NCBI RefSeq assembly: GCF_958979055.1
Contig: NC_084893.1
Location: 28,804,487-28,868,486 of the forward strand
DNA from: Alnus glutinosa
Taxonomy: Eukaryota > Streptophyta > Magnoliopsida > Fagales > Betulaceae
DNA length: 64,000 bases
Direction of reading: 5' to 3'
Part shown: positions 46,231-57,400 of the stretch, one piece after another
Layout of the letters: the number at the start of each line of letters is the position of its first letter
How positions within the stretch are numbered: position 1 is the first letter of the stretch
Notes under the pieces: model-generated
What the model was told of the DNA's origin: nothing
Database searches by the model: none
What the model saw: only the letters and a program-made list of their open reading frames with translations
Translations under genes and position numbers: made by a program

Positions 46231-46719
46231 GGGACGCTGATGATCATGGATTTCAACGGCCCTCAGGGCGCTAAAGCCCAGAGAAAGATCACACAGCCAA
46301 TCACCACCCACGCAAATCCCAAGAAAAACCAAAAAGCTTGTGCGCGTCTCACACACAACACAAAAAGCTGAGAGCTTTATAACTAAAACCCCAAAGAATC
46401 CCCCCAATTTGGAAGAAGAAAATACAAAGTCATCAAAACCCTAACCCTAGAATTAATCCTCCTGAGTCCTGAAAGTTTTTTTTCCCCGGTATGACCCCAA
46501 TTACCCCTCTTATTCTGTTAGGTTAGAATCGTTACATAAAGGATTGAGGGTGACATAGCCATTTCAAAAAAGGGAACATGGGGCACGTGGCATGGTAGAT
46601 CATGTGGGCTGAGTTTATCATTGTCATAATTAGATTTGCTTAGGATTATGATTATGACCACGAGGTTAATGAAGGTCAATGTCCGAGGTGGTACCCACAA
46701 CTAACTTTTCATTATATAA
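46231..46719. promoter_or_regulatory. Upstream region of the small three-exon gene
   Basis: Non-coding; the 5' UTR of the minus-strand gene should run from 46231 to about 46440. Confidence 0.45.
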
Positions 46720-47115
46720 ATTCTACCGTAGAGATGATGTCACGTAATAAATATGTTGTCACATTATAAATTATTAAAAAAATTTAATTAATGTATTATT
46801 ATGTACACCGTTAAATACAAAAAAATAAAACTCTAATCATAAAATGAAAATGATCTATGGGAACACGATCGTCTCTGTTTTAAGTGAAATAGAAATGAGT
46901 CATTTCATAGTCAAAATTTTATTTTGTTGTATTTAACAGCGTACATAATACCATATCATTTAAAAATAATTACGTACATAATGTCACATGGTAAATATAT
47001 TACTATGTCGTTTAAATTTTTTAAATGATATGATATAATATACACGGTTAAATATAATAAAATAAAAAATTTACCATTAAATATCTCATATCTATTTCAA
47101 ATGAAAATAAAGAGA
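46720..47115. repeat. Module repeated three times, one copy inverted
   Basis: A module with TATGTACACCGTTAAATAC-AAAAAATAAAA occurs near 46790-46850, in reverse near 46905-46970, and again in reverse near 47025-47090. The words GTCACGTAATAAATAT and GTCACATGGTAAATAT recur too. This looks like nested or rearranged MITE copies. Confidence 0.6.
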
Positions 47116-49468
47116 TTCCTTATCCATAAAGAATGTGAGTGTGAGTTTAGTAATTATTATGGGAATATATCTCATACAGATTTGTGGATTCAAACTTCCA
47201 AATTTGTGTTTTTTTCAAAAATGATATCCAACCTGATTTGATATTAACTAAAATAAAAAAAGTATAATCTTAATTAGAAAAATGTTTAAGATGCCTAACT
47301 GGCTAGCCCCTCCACGGCTCCACCTTCTCATCTAGATTTTCATAGTAGATGCCGCCTTTTACTTATAGAGACCTTCAAATCCAAATACAAGTCCAAACAC
47401 GATGTTTACTAAACCTCTACTACTAAGCATTTATCTCGTTGAACATCATGGTGATGCTCCTCCTCGATAATTTTAGTATAGTATTTATTAGTATTACGAT
47501 GTTATCTTCCATGTTGTGGCTTATAAGTTCTCTTACCATTACTGTAGGCGTTTATTTAGGCAGCCTATCCTTTAGATTACCTAAAAAAAATTGTCATTTT
47601 AAGAGGCCCTTTTCTTAGCCTGTATGCTAAAAAATTTATTAAGTCCAACCATTTATTTAACCCATTTCATACATTTTTAGGCCTTAACTTGGAATGAGCT
47701 GCATCACTCTCTCTCTCTCTCTCTCTTTATTCTCTTATCTTTTTTTTAATCCTCTTCCCCAATCTCTTTAAAAAATATTAGATACATTTTATATTAGACG
47801 TGCATGGCTTAGACCTTCATGTGATGCTCAATGATAGTTTAAAAGTCATTATTATGTCGTCCCTAGCAGGATTTCTTTTTATAATAGTTGTGAGAGGTAA
47901 AATTAACATAAATGATTCATTTCTTCTAATTGTTCTTATTTCATCTTCCTATTTTTTTAAAAAATTACTATTAAATTTATAGACCTACGTAGGCTCCACA
48001 AATCCGACGATGGTTATGAAAAGTGCGAGGAAATGATTAAGCCGAGTAAATGTTTCAAGGCAAAAAAGTGGAAAACCCTAAAAGTAGCACTTCTTTTTTG
48101 CCATGCGCTTTTGTCTATCTCCTTTTCTCTTTTCTCTTTTATCCTTTTTCCAAATTTCGCCTATTTACTTCAGATAGGAATAGGATCCTCAACATCACAC
48201 AGAAAATGTGGTTTATGTCATAGTTAAATGCTTTGATCATATTTAAAATATTAATTGCAATTTTAAAGATTAATTTGTAATTGTAACAATCGTGTTTTTA
48301 TTGACTGCATTTTGGAATTATTATTTATTTTTTCAAGTGACAAGTTTCAAAATCGCTAGACCAAATGGACCATGATAAATAAATTCAAATAATCTATGTG
48401 ATGAAATACACTTGTATTATATAGAATGTATGTACTTTTCAAATGCAGCGAATACTTTGCACCTAGCCCTGTTTGCTTGTGGGAACACAGGAGTAATGGC
48501 ACCTGACAAAACCAGCCAAAAGGTCTCTTCATGGTAATGGGTTTCCATTAACAATTTGGATGACATTCAGACAGAAAGTAGCTCAAATTATTACACTTCG
48601 ATGAATGATGGGATTTATTGCAGACAATGGAAAATGGGTCATAATTACTGGGAACTGTTAGCTTTTATAATTGGATTTCTGGGTTACTGACAGAATTGCA
48701 GGGTGCTATTAATTCAATTCTAGCACTAAATTTTTTATTTCTCCATATATTCTGTCTTAAAAGCAATTCACATGTTCCTATAAAGTGCCGAGAAAATCAA
48801 AAACTGCTTCATTGATGTTTGTTTACATGGAAAATTTGTTTGGTAGAAATGTGATTTGAAAGGAAAACTGTTGGAAGTTACCCTTTGAGTACATTTACCT
48901 TTTGTTAGTGGCATTTTTGTTTGGTTGCGTAAAGAAGAAAGTGAAAAGTAAGGATTTTTTCCCCCCTTCAAGTACTGTATATAGATTGTAGATTTTACTC
49001 ATTTCCTGTTTAATGGGTTTTCTTTGAAGGGTCTCATAGTATAGTGCCATGTGGGGAGAAGAGATATGCTGCACATGCATTTGGTAATTCCAAGGCTTTG
49101 AGTTTGTAAAACGATAATGGAAAACAAGTGTTTTGCTTTCTTCAAGAGAATCGGTTGCAGATAAGAACAAACTCATTTACTTTGGAGAAACCAGAAGAGG
49201 GAAAGGACAAGTGGTTTGAGTGCCAAGTCTACATTTGTCCTTGGAAGCTCAGATCAGGTAAATGGAAGCCGATCATAATGCTGTTTTGATATGATCCTTC
49301 TACTTTTGATTGATTCTGCAGACACACCTATTTCTGTTGTTGGCTCATTTCTTGATATATTTAGCAGAAATTGAAAACAGTCTTTTCTACTTCTTGCTGT
49401 CCAACCCTTTTTTCTGATTCTTCTAGTTTTTGTTATGTCAATTTTTGTCCACCTCCTTTCATGAACAT
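47116..49468. other. Spacer and upstream region of the acidic membrane protein gene
   Basis: A (CT)n tract lies at about 47707-47728. From about 48.6 kb to 49.4 kb the base composition is less extreme and may include a promoter and long 5' UTR. No other coding region is convincing. Confidence 0.4.
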
Positions 49469-50152
49469 ATGAACATGGGAAAAACAGCTGAGAATCGAAT
49501 CCTTGCAATTTTGGCTTACTTTCTTAGTTTTGGCTTCTCTCCTTTCCTTGTTACCCTTGCAATTTTGATTCTATCAACTATGTTGATCATTGTCACATTC
49601 AAAAAGAAAAAGGTAATTTTGCATGAGAAACCAGCGCAAGATCATGAGGGTCTCATCTGTGAGCAGAAAAACGTCCCTGGAAAAGTAGTTGGAGAGACTC
49701 TTCAACCACCAGTAGAAACAGCTATCCAACAAAATGAAGTTGGTCTGATGCATGAGTACCAAGTTGAATCAACCTCGGACATTCTTGTTCCATCAGACAG
49801 TGAAAGTAGCAATGATTCTGTAATGGGTGAAAAGTTTGATCTCAATTTGACTTGTTCAAACTATATGGAACAAAATCTAGCAATGTCAGATATTTCAGTT
49901 TCTGATGATGATGATGATGATAGCCTCATTGAAATCTGCCTTCCGGGCAGCAAGTTTGGTGGCCCAGATGAAGAACCAAAGCAAAAGCTGCAGTCAAATC
50001 TGCCGTCAAATCTGCCTGATCTCTTGCCGGAATCAATATTCGAGCAACAAGGCTTAATGGAGCTCTTAGCAGAGATCAATGAGATGAATGAAGAAGAGAA
50101 TCTGATTGAGATTGATCTTGGGCTCCATCAAGGGTTCAAGGTTAGCGATTGA
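49469..50152 (+). CDS. Membrane-anchored acidic protein of unknown function
   Basis: A single open frame of 227 residues from the ATG at 49469 (225 from 49475; 240 from an upstream in-frame ATG at 49430, whose extra residues look unlike a conserved start). The N-terminal part is hydrophobic: two adjoining helices at about 11-23 and 25-44, then KKKK, which by the positive-inside rule faces the cytosol. The rest is acidic, with SVSDDDDDDSLIEICLPG at about 142-159 and the ending GLMELLAEINEMNEEENLIE. I recall related endings in other unnamed plant proteins, which supports a real gene. Function unknown. Confidence 0.75.
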   Translation: MNMGKTAENRILAILAYFLSFGFSPFLVTLAILILSTMLIIVTFKKKKVILHEKPAQDHEGLICEQKNVPGKVVGETLQPPVETAIQQNEVGLMHEYQVESTSDILVPSDSESSNDSVMGEKFDLNLTCSNYMEQNLAMSDISVSDDDDDDSLIEICLPGSKFGGPDEEPKQKLQSNLPSNLPDLLPESIFEQQGLMELLAEINEMNEEENLIEIDLGLHQGFKVSD

Positions 50153-50719
50153 AGCATGAATTAGCATTGGCATGAGTGTCAATAGTTCCAAGTTTTGATC
50201 TCAACAACAAATGATGTTAGGAGCTGCTAGCTAGGCTTTTTAGATCAAGGGATAATTTTTTTCTTCTTCTTCTTTTTAGTTGTGCTGCAAACTATGGAAA
50301 TTTCTGCTTTATTATGCCTTCTATAATCCCTCTTCAAACACTAAAGCATCAAAGTTCAACTTTATTATGCCTTTTTTATATATCAGGAGGCATAAACAAA
50401 ATATGATAGCCTTTCATCTGTGGAGGCTTTTTTGCTTGGGATGGAATCCCACTTGCCTTTCCTCTTCAATCTGCTTTGTTCTTTAGTTCTTTCATTTTCA
50501 CTTTTTCATGTTTTTTCGCATGATATGCATGGGCACCAGTAAGGCCCTGTTTGTTTTGGTGGAAAAAGATCTAGTGACTAGTCCACTTTCTTGGATGCAG
50601 TTGCTTGCTTATCATCAAGAAAATTTGCTAACCATGAGACAAGTGAGGCTGGTAGGTTTAGAATTTTTCCTGGGGAGTCACATTTTTGAACCAGAATTAG
50701 CTTTCCTTTTGTTTAATTT
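50153..50719. other. 3' region of the acidic protein gene and spacer
   Basis: Probable 3' UTR and spacer. No further gene seen. Confidence 0.4.
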
Positions 50720-50905
50720 TTTGAGAAACTTCACTTACATCCCAATAATTTTCTCTTTTTAATTTCACCCATTTTTTGATTAAATACCCAAAAATGCTCC
50801 CGTTTATTTTTATTTTTATTTTTTAATGGAAGCATTTTGGACATTTTAACCAAAAAAAAAAAGTGAAATTAAAAAGAACAAAATTATTGGTGTACTAATA
50901 CTAAC
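50720..50905. mobile_element. Possible inverted-repeat MITE
   Basis: CCCAATAATTTTCTCTTTTT and, in reverse, CCAATAATTTTGTTCTTTTT form the arms, and GTGAAATT-type words match inside. Target duplication not resolved. Confidence 0.55.
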
Positions 50906-51839
50906 ATGTCATGATTGCATTTAACCATTTATTTTATTTTATTTTTTATTAAAGGGGAATGTGGGTCTTGAGCCTGAGGTAGACCGGTGGGCTAGGCTCA
51001 GAAGTGAAGAACCTTGGCGGAGCCTAGCGGAAACTGGCCCTACACTTTTACCCAATGCCTAAACTCTATTGCTTAAAAGCCTAAGATTCAAGCCCAGCCC
51101 ATTTATTACCCCTTGATTGGGTTAAATTCTTAACGGGCCCAGTGCAACACATTTCTTCAAAAAGTGCAACACATTTTTTAACCTTAATTCCTTTCTAGCG
51201 CCCATGTATTTACTATTTACTAGTTATGATTAGGATATATGTTTTGTAAAATTGTCGTGCAACTAACATATCTCTATGACTTTTGGTAATAAAATTACAT
51301 CATTTTTAAATTTTTTGTAATAATTTTTGTAGTAGTCTAAAGAATTTTAGTTTCAATCGGGGTCAAACCTAAGGGGAGGGCCCCTTACACTCTAGAATTT
51401 GTTTGATACTACTTTCTTTTATTCTTGTATTTGTTTTCACTTTTCAAAACAAAAACATTAACAAAAAACCCAAAAAGTAAAATACCCAAAATTATTTTCA
51501 CCTTTATATCATATCAAAATACATTTTCAAACAAAAAATATAAACTACCTTATAAAAAGCATTAACAAATAGATCCTAATATTTTTTTTTTAGGATTTAT
51601 TTTACTATTCATGATAGCTTTCTTTAAAGAAACTTTTAGTCCAATCCGATAATTCCAAATTAAATTTCTAATTTTGTCCTTGATATCGATCATATCCCAA
51701 AATACTACACATGTATTTTCACCATCCAATCTGTTAGGTTTTAAAAATTGGCCTTCTTCGATGTTTCAAAACTGTGATCGTAAATCTTTTCATCTTCCAG
51801 GTGTTTGACGTGAAAAAGATAATGTTACTATAGTTTTTG
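50906..51839. other. Spacer
   Basis: No gene recognised. Confidence 0.35.
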
Positions 51840-52175
51840 TTCTTAACATCATAAAGACGTTATGACGTCCATTGTCTGAAGGTGTTAAAAGTGATTTTGT
51901 GTGGTTTCGTTATAAGGCTGTCATGACGATGAAAGCTCAGAAGGCCACTGCATGATAAGGCCAGAACCATGTCAAAAGGCCATAATGACGATGAAACTTT
52001 GAAAACTTACGTCTAATAACGTCAAAATGTCATCATGACGTTAAAGCCTATGAAATCCTATGGTTGACTTCATCAGAAAATATCAAAACGTCATCATGAA
52101 ATTACATGTCAAGTGTCATAAAGTTAGCAATGAAATCCCAGTTATTACTGTCATGACGCCACATGATTTTTCTGT
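51840..52175. repeat. Cluster of TGACG/CGTCA words
   Basis: About ten TGACG or CGTCA words, many as (A)CGTCATCATGACG-like or GTCATGACG palindromes, lie within about 330 bp. They could be subterminal repeats of a transposon or bZIP-type binding sites. Confidence 0.65.
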
Positions 52176-53196
52176 TAAAAAAATTTAGACGTTTCTCTCA
52201 TTTTGTTGACACTTATTTCTTTAGCTATTAAAAGTGAAGAATGTCCACTTACCCTGGTGAGAAAGATTTTGTCATCTATTAACTTAGAAGTTAGAACCCT
52301 CCTAGATGTTTCATTTCCTTCACCATTGTCCATCCAAGTGGGGTTTCCTAAAAAGTTTTATCTCCATTGGATTTTGTTTTTCTTCAAACCACACGATATA
52401 CCTCTTTGAACCGAAACATTAAAGAAATGCACTCAAAGAAAATTGGTTAGCGGTGAGCTAGAGTGAAGAAAAGCTGAGAGCTTGTTGTTATACGAAGTCT
52501 TAACTTTACAAAGAATTGTAAGTGTTTATGTTGATATTTTGCATATTTTTTATGATAGTAATTTTTTGGGTTTACTTGTCCCGAAATGATTTTTTAACTT
52601 TGATGTGTTGAAATGGTTTTCCATTATAATTTAAACTAAAAACAAAAAAAAACATTATTCAAAACTATTTTCGTATATATCCTATACCTATAGTTCCACG
52701 TCTTATCCAGATATGCTTGACATTAGGCAAACCCATTTGTGGGCTCGGACCCTGGAGGCCCTTCGGGTTAAAATCGGTGGGCATTTATCCCCGCTCGGAC
52801 CCACCGAAGGCCTCAACACAGTTGGGTCCCACCTGTGCAAGATGCTCACAAACTTTGTAACCGAATATCAACCTCAACCGTTGATCTCACAGATACCATC
52901 CAAACAACATCTCGGCGGTCAGTTCTCTCTCCGTTTTCAAACTCCCGCACTTCCTTCTGACACACACATCCGACGTGGTCCGATTTTAAATCCGGAATTG
53001 AAGTCCGACGTTCTCGAAATACCGAAACTACCCCCCACTTTGAAGAGAGAGATCGAAGCCAAAAAAAAAAAAAAAAACAAAAAACAAAACAAAACAAGTT
53101 CCCAAAACTCTGAGCGAAACACTGAGAGAGTTCAGAAAGTCGAAGACTTTCGCTCGAAGCTTCAAAATTCACAAATTTAAAAATCCCGAAACATCT
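52176..53196 (+). promoter_or_regulatory. Promoter and leader exon of the DEK gene
   Basis: A leader exon probably ends at 53196 (ACATCT|GTAAGT). The stretch 52730-53160 is richer in GC than its surroundings and purine-rich near 53040-53160. The leader intron then runs to 54410 (TTTTCTAG) and holds a (TA)n tract at about 53649-53688. Confidence 0.55.
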
Positions 53197-53644
53197 GTAA
53201 GTTTCAATTACATAATTGTTCTTTCAATTAATTTCACTATATTTTGTTAATTTGTTGTTGTTTTTGGTGTTTTTCTTTGTGATCCGGTAAGGAATTTGTG
53301 GTTCAGAGCTAGGGTTCCGAAATGGTTCTTTGTAAAAATTTGAAAATTTTGGGCTTGTTTTTCTGGGTTTTTACTGTTTTATTTCTGGGGCTGGTGTTTG
53401 GCTCTGTTTGGTTGCCGAGAATGTGAGAGAAACGCAGAGAGATTCTGAGCTTGGATTCGGGATTTTTTGCTATGTTGAGCCTGAGGAAATTGAGAGCTTG
53501 GCTAAACTATGGTTAATGTGGCTGTGAGGCTGGTTTAGCTGAGTTTTACATTTCTTAAAGCTGCATGCTAGTTAAATATTTGGAATTTTTATTTTTATTT
53601 TTATCTGTTTTATTTTTTGTTGGGTTTTTAATTTGTCATTTTTT

Positions 53645-53690
<46 letters not shown>

Positions 53691-54421
53691 GTTTTTTATT
53701 TGTTTATTTTGTCTGTGTTAATTATCAAATAAGTTATTGTTTCTCTTTTTTTGATGGGTCTATTCAAGTGTCTGACTTTCTGTAGATCTTGTTGGAGTTT
53801 TCAATCTGTTAAGCTATCTATAGTTACACTTCAGTGCATTATATGTGCTAGTATTATACCTTTAGGAAATTTATGTTCTTATTTGGAAGGTTGTTGCTGC
53901 AATTCAGTTTTGCTTGACTGTAGCTCGTTTCCTTATTTATTGCCTCTCATTTTAATGTTTATGTTAAGTTTTTATTCTCTGGGTCTTTTGCTTTGGGCAA
54001 TTGTACTCCATTAGAATTTAATTGCGTAAAAGGAAAAAGAACTTCTGTTCAAGTTTACATTTTGTGCAGTAGATTTTTATTTGAGAAGCATGCAAAACTT
54101 GATCATGCATGGAGAAATGGAAACTTGGAAGTCAAGTTCCCTCAAGCTTGGCCATCGAAGTGATTTTTAATGGTTACATTTTGTACACTTCTTGATGCAT
54201 GATCAACATGGCAGTATCTTGGTTCAAAGGGCCAAGATTGCACCACAACTTGAGGGAGCCAGTCATGTAAAATGTTATATCAATATAATCTGAAATTATT
54301 GTTTTCCTAAATCTCAAAATATAGGGCAGTGCTACTAAATGACAGACTTTATTCAACTATTCTGCTCTCTGGACTTGAACTTCGGCTGATAGTGAATTTT
54401 TATTTTCTAGTTAAGTTGATT

Positions 54422-57400
54422 ATGGGTGAGAAGAATACGGTGACTGAAGTTGCTGAGACAGTGGCAAATGGGGCTAGCCTACCAGAGAAAACAGAAGAAG
54501 CTATGGATGAGAAGAAAGAGGAGCAAAATGGAGTAAAAGACATGGTAGAAAATAAGAAAGGTGATGAGAAAGTTGAGGCTGCAAAAATGGACGAAGACAC
54601 AGAGGTAAAGGAAGTCAAGGAAAGCAAAGAAGAAATAGAGGAGCCAAAAACAGAGGCAATGGAAGAAGATGCTAGGCCAAGTGAAAAAGAGGTGATCGAA
54701 AAAAAGGATGAAGTCAAAGATGATTTAGAGGAAAAGATTAATGTGGCAGAGGAGAAAGAAGACAAGGATGAAGATAAGGCAGAGAGTAAGGCGCAGAAGG
54801 GGTCAAAGAAGCGTGGGAAAGGGAAGAGTGGAGAGAAAGTAGAAGAGAAGACAAAGGAAGTTAAAGAGAAGAAGGAGCCAGAGCCAAGGACTCCTGCTAT
54901 CGACCGCCCTGTACGTGAGAGGAAATCGGTTGAAAGGCTGGTGGCCTCAATTGAAAAAGAAGCTGTGAAGGAGTTCCAAATTGAAAAGGTGTTTGTTTAA
55001 TTTGTTATTTAGTCGTTAAAATTTTAATTGCGGTTTTCCCGAGAAATTTTTTTCTTCACAGTTTACCTTTGAATTTGTAGGGCCGTGGTATCGCGCTGAA
55101 AGATATACCTAATGGTATGTTCTTAACCTCTGTTGATTACATTTCAACTATGTTGTTATGTACATTTTTGTTTTTCATAATTAATTGAAAAATGTCATAA
55201 ACGCCCCTAAGTACACAGGAAGTATACAAAAGGAACACCTAGAAAGAGAAAACAAAAAGAACAAAGAAACCCAGCCAAAAGACCCACAAAATTTTCTATT
55301 TTGTGGTGATTATTGTACATTATTTTTATTTTCTATATTTGATCAGGCTCTTTAATTTTCTGTATCTCTTGGTTTTAGGACAAGTGATCTTTCAGTTCAA
55401 TTTTGAACTTGTAGTTAATAGGCTTGATCTTTGGGTAGTATACGTGATGATACTTGAGAACATATCTGAGGAATCTATATTTGGTAGATTCTATAAATGT
55501 TGCTGAAAACCCTTGGGACAGCGGTTCTATAATTTAGCAGAGATACCTGGAGGGACGATAATTGTATAATAATGGAACTATGTAATGATAACAATCTTGG
55601 TTTCTTTGGGGAAGTTTTTGAGATATTTAAGGACCAAATAAGCTGAGAATCATGGTGCGAGTATACAATGTCTATGGTGCAATAATTGAAATAAGTGATC
55701 CTGAATATGTTTTCTGCTTCAGTGGCATTCAAGCTATCAAGAAGAAAGACTGATGACACTTTCAAACTGCTTCATACAATTCTCTTTGGAAGAAGAGGGA
55801 AGGTAATACATATTCTGAAGACTTTTGTGTTTTTTCTGTTTATATGTTGAGCCCTTCTACACATCCTCCACTCATCCCCCCTTCATCACCCTTTTATAAT
55901 AAAAAATTTAATTTTTATTAAAAAGTTGTGACATCAGAGACAACTTTTTAATAAAAATCAATTTTTTTAAGAAAAGAGGGTGATGAAGGGGGGATGAGTG
56001 GAGGATGTTTAGCATTTCCCTTATATGTTTGGCTTTCTTTTTTCTACTTATCGAGTTGGTGACGAGGATGTGCTTAAGGAAATATGTTGGATTCTGGTGT
56101 TGTGATTCATCTCAGATGTTCCTGTTGACTATGCCGATCTTGCTTCAATGAAAACTTAAATACTCTTGTTTTTGCAGGCACTTCAGGTCAAGAATAACAT
56201 ATCCCGGTTTTCTGGTTTTGTATGGCATGAAAATGAGGTAAAAGATTTTAAATATAAGAAAGAAAATCCTCCATTTGTGTGTACAAGACATTTTTCCAGA
56301 TATAGCTGAGATTTTTTGTTTATCATGTGATACCATGTCATAGCGTGGCAGACTTGATCTTCATTGCAATTTTTTTCCCTTTATTACAGGAAAAGCAGAT
56401 GATCAAAGTAAAAGAGAAACTTGACAAGTGTAATAAAGAGAAGTTGTCAGAATTCTGTGATGTCCTTGACATACCAATTGCCAAGGCTACTACCAGGAAG
56501 GTTCGTTGATTTCCCACTGTTGCGCATGTTCAGTCTGGAATGTACTTATGGTTAAATAACTTTGCCCTTTTTGGCCCTATTTTATGCATTGATCCAATTG
56601 CTAACTGCATTAGGAAGCCTTTGGTTGGTGGAAGTTTTTTTTATGGTTTATTATCCTTTATCAAATTGATTAGTCTAGAGATTATTAACTGCCCTTTTGT
56701 GTGTTCCTGCAAACAATGTGCAAAAACAGATTAATCAGATAGCTTTGGTGATTTGTCAGTATAACCTACACTGTTCTGGCAGGGTTTTATCTCAATTTCA
56801 ATATTTTCAACTGAAGCCAAAGCTCCTATCAGCATACATTTGCAGCATCTTTTTAAATGCTAGTTTTGTTGCTCTTGAAGCTTCACATGTCAAGCGATAT
56901 TGTTTTAATGAGGTTAAAGTGCATATGCAGGAAGATATTGTTGCAAAGCTGATAGACTTCTTGGTGGCCCCTCATGCTACAACTACTGTGCTACTTGCTG
57001 AAAAAGAGAAGGTTTGCTTACGTAAATGCTAATTTTCTATCGAACTTACTTTCTTTCTTTTTTAACAATGAACACTTTCTTTCCACGAGATCTTCATACC
57101 TTTTTTTTTTTTTTTTTTTTTAATGATTATTAGTCAAGTAAGGGTAGCAAAAAGCGAAAGAGGGTGGCCAGAGGAAGTTCATCAGCATCTGGAAGTGCAG
57201 CTTCAAAACATTCAGCAAAGGTGTTATTCTCATCTCGTTAACATCAGAATATGATTTGAGTTAAAGCAGTATTGTATAATTGGTAAATCACTTTCTTCAT
57301 TGGGTAGTTTCTAACTGTCGTAAACAGGGTGGAATGTTTATTTAGTCTTTTCTCTGTTGGATTGGATTTTTTTCTCTTTTCCCACTTGGCCTATACTCTG

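Noticed and set aside
52713-53180. Open frame of 155 codons upstream of the DEK gene
   Set aside because: No family resemblance, low-complexity Lys/Asn end, and it overlaps the likely leader exon of DEK.
54400-54765. Serine-rich open frame antisense to DEK exon 1
   Set aside because: It is the mirror of a Glu/Lys-rich coding exon; codon bias explains it.
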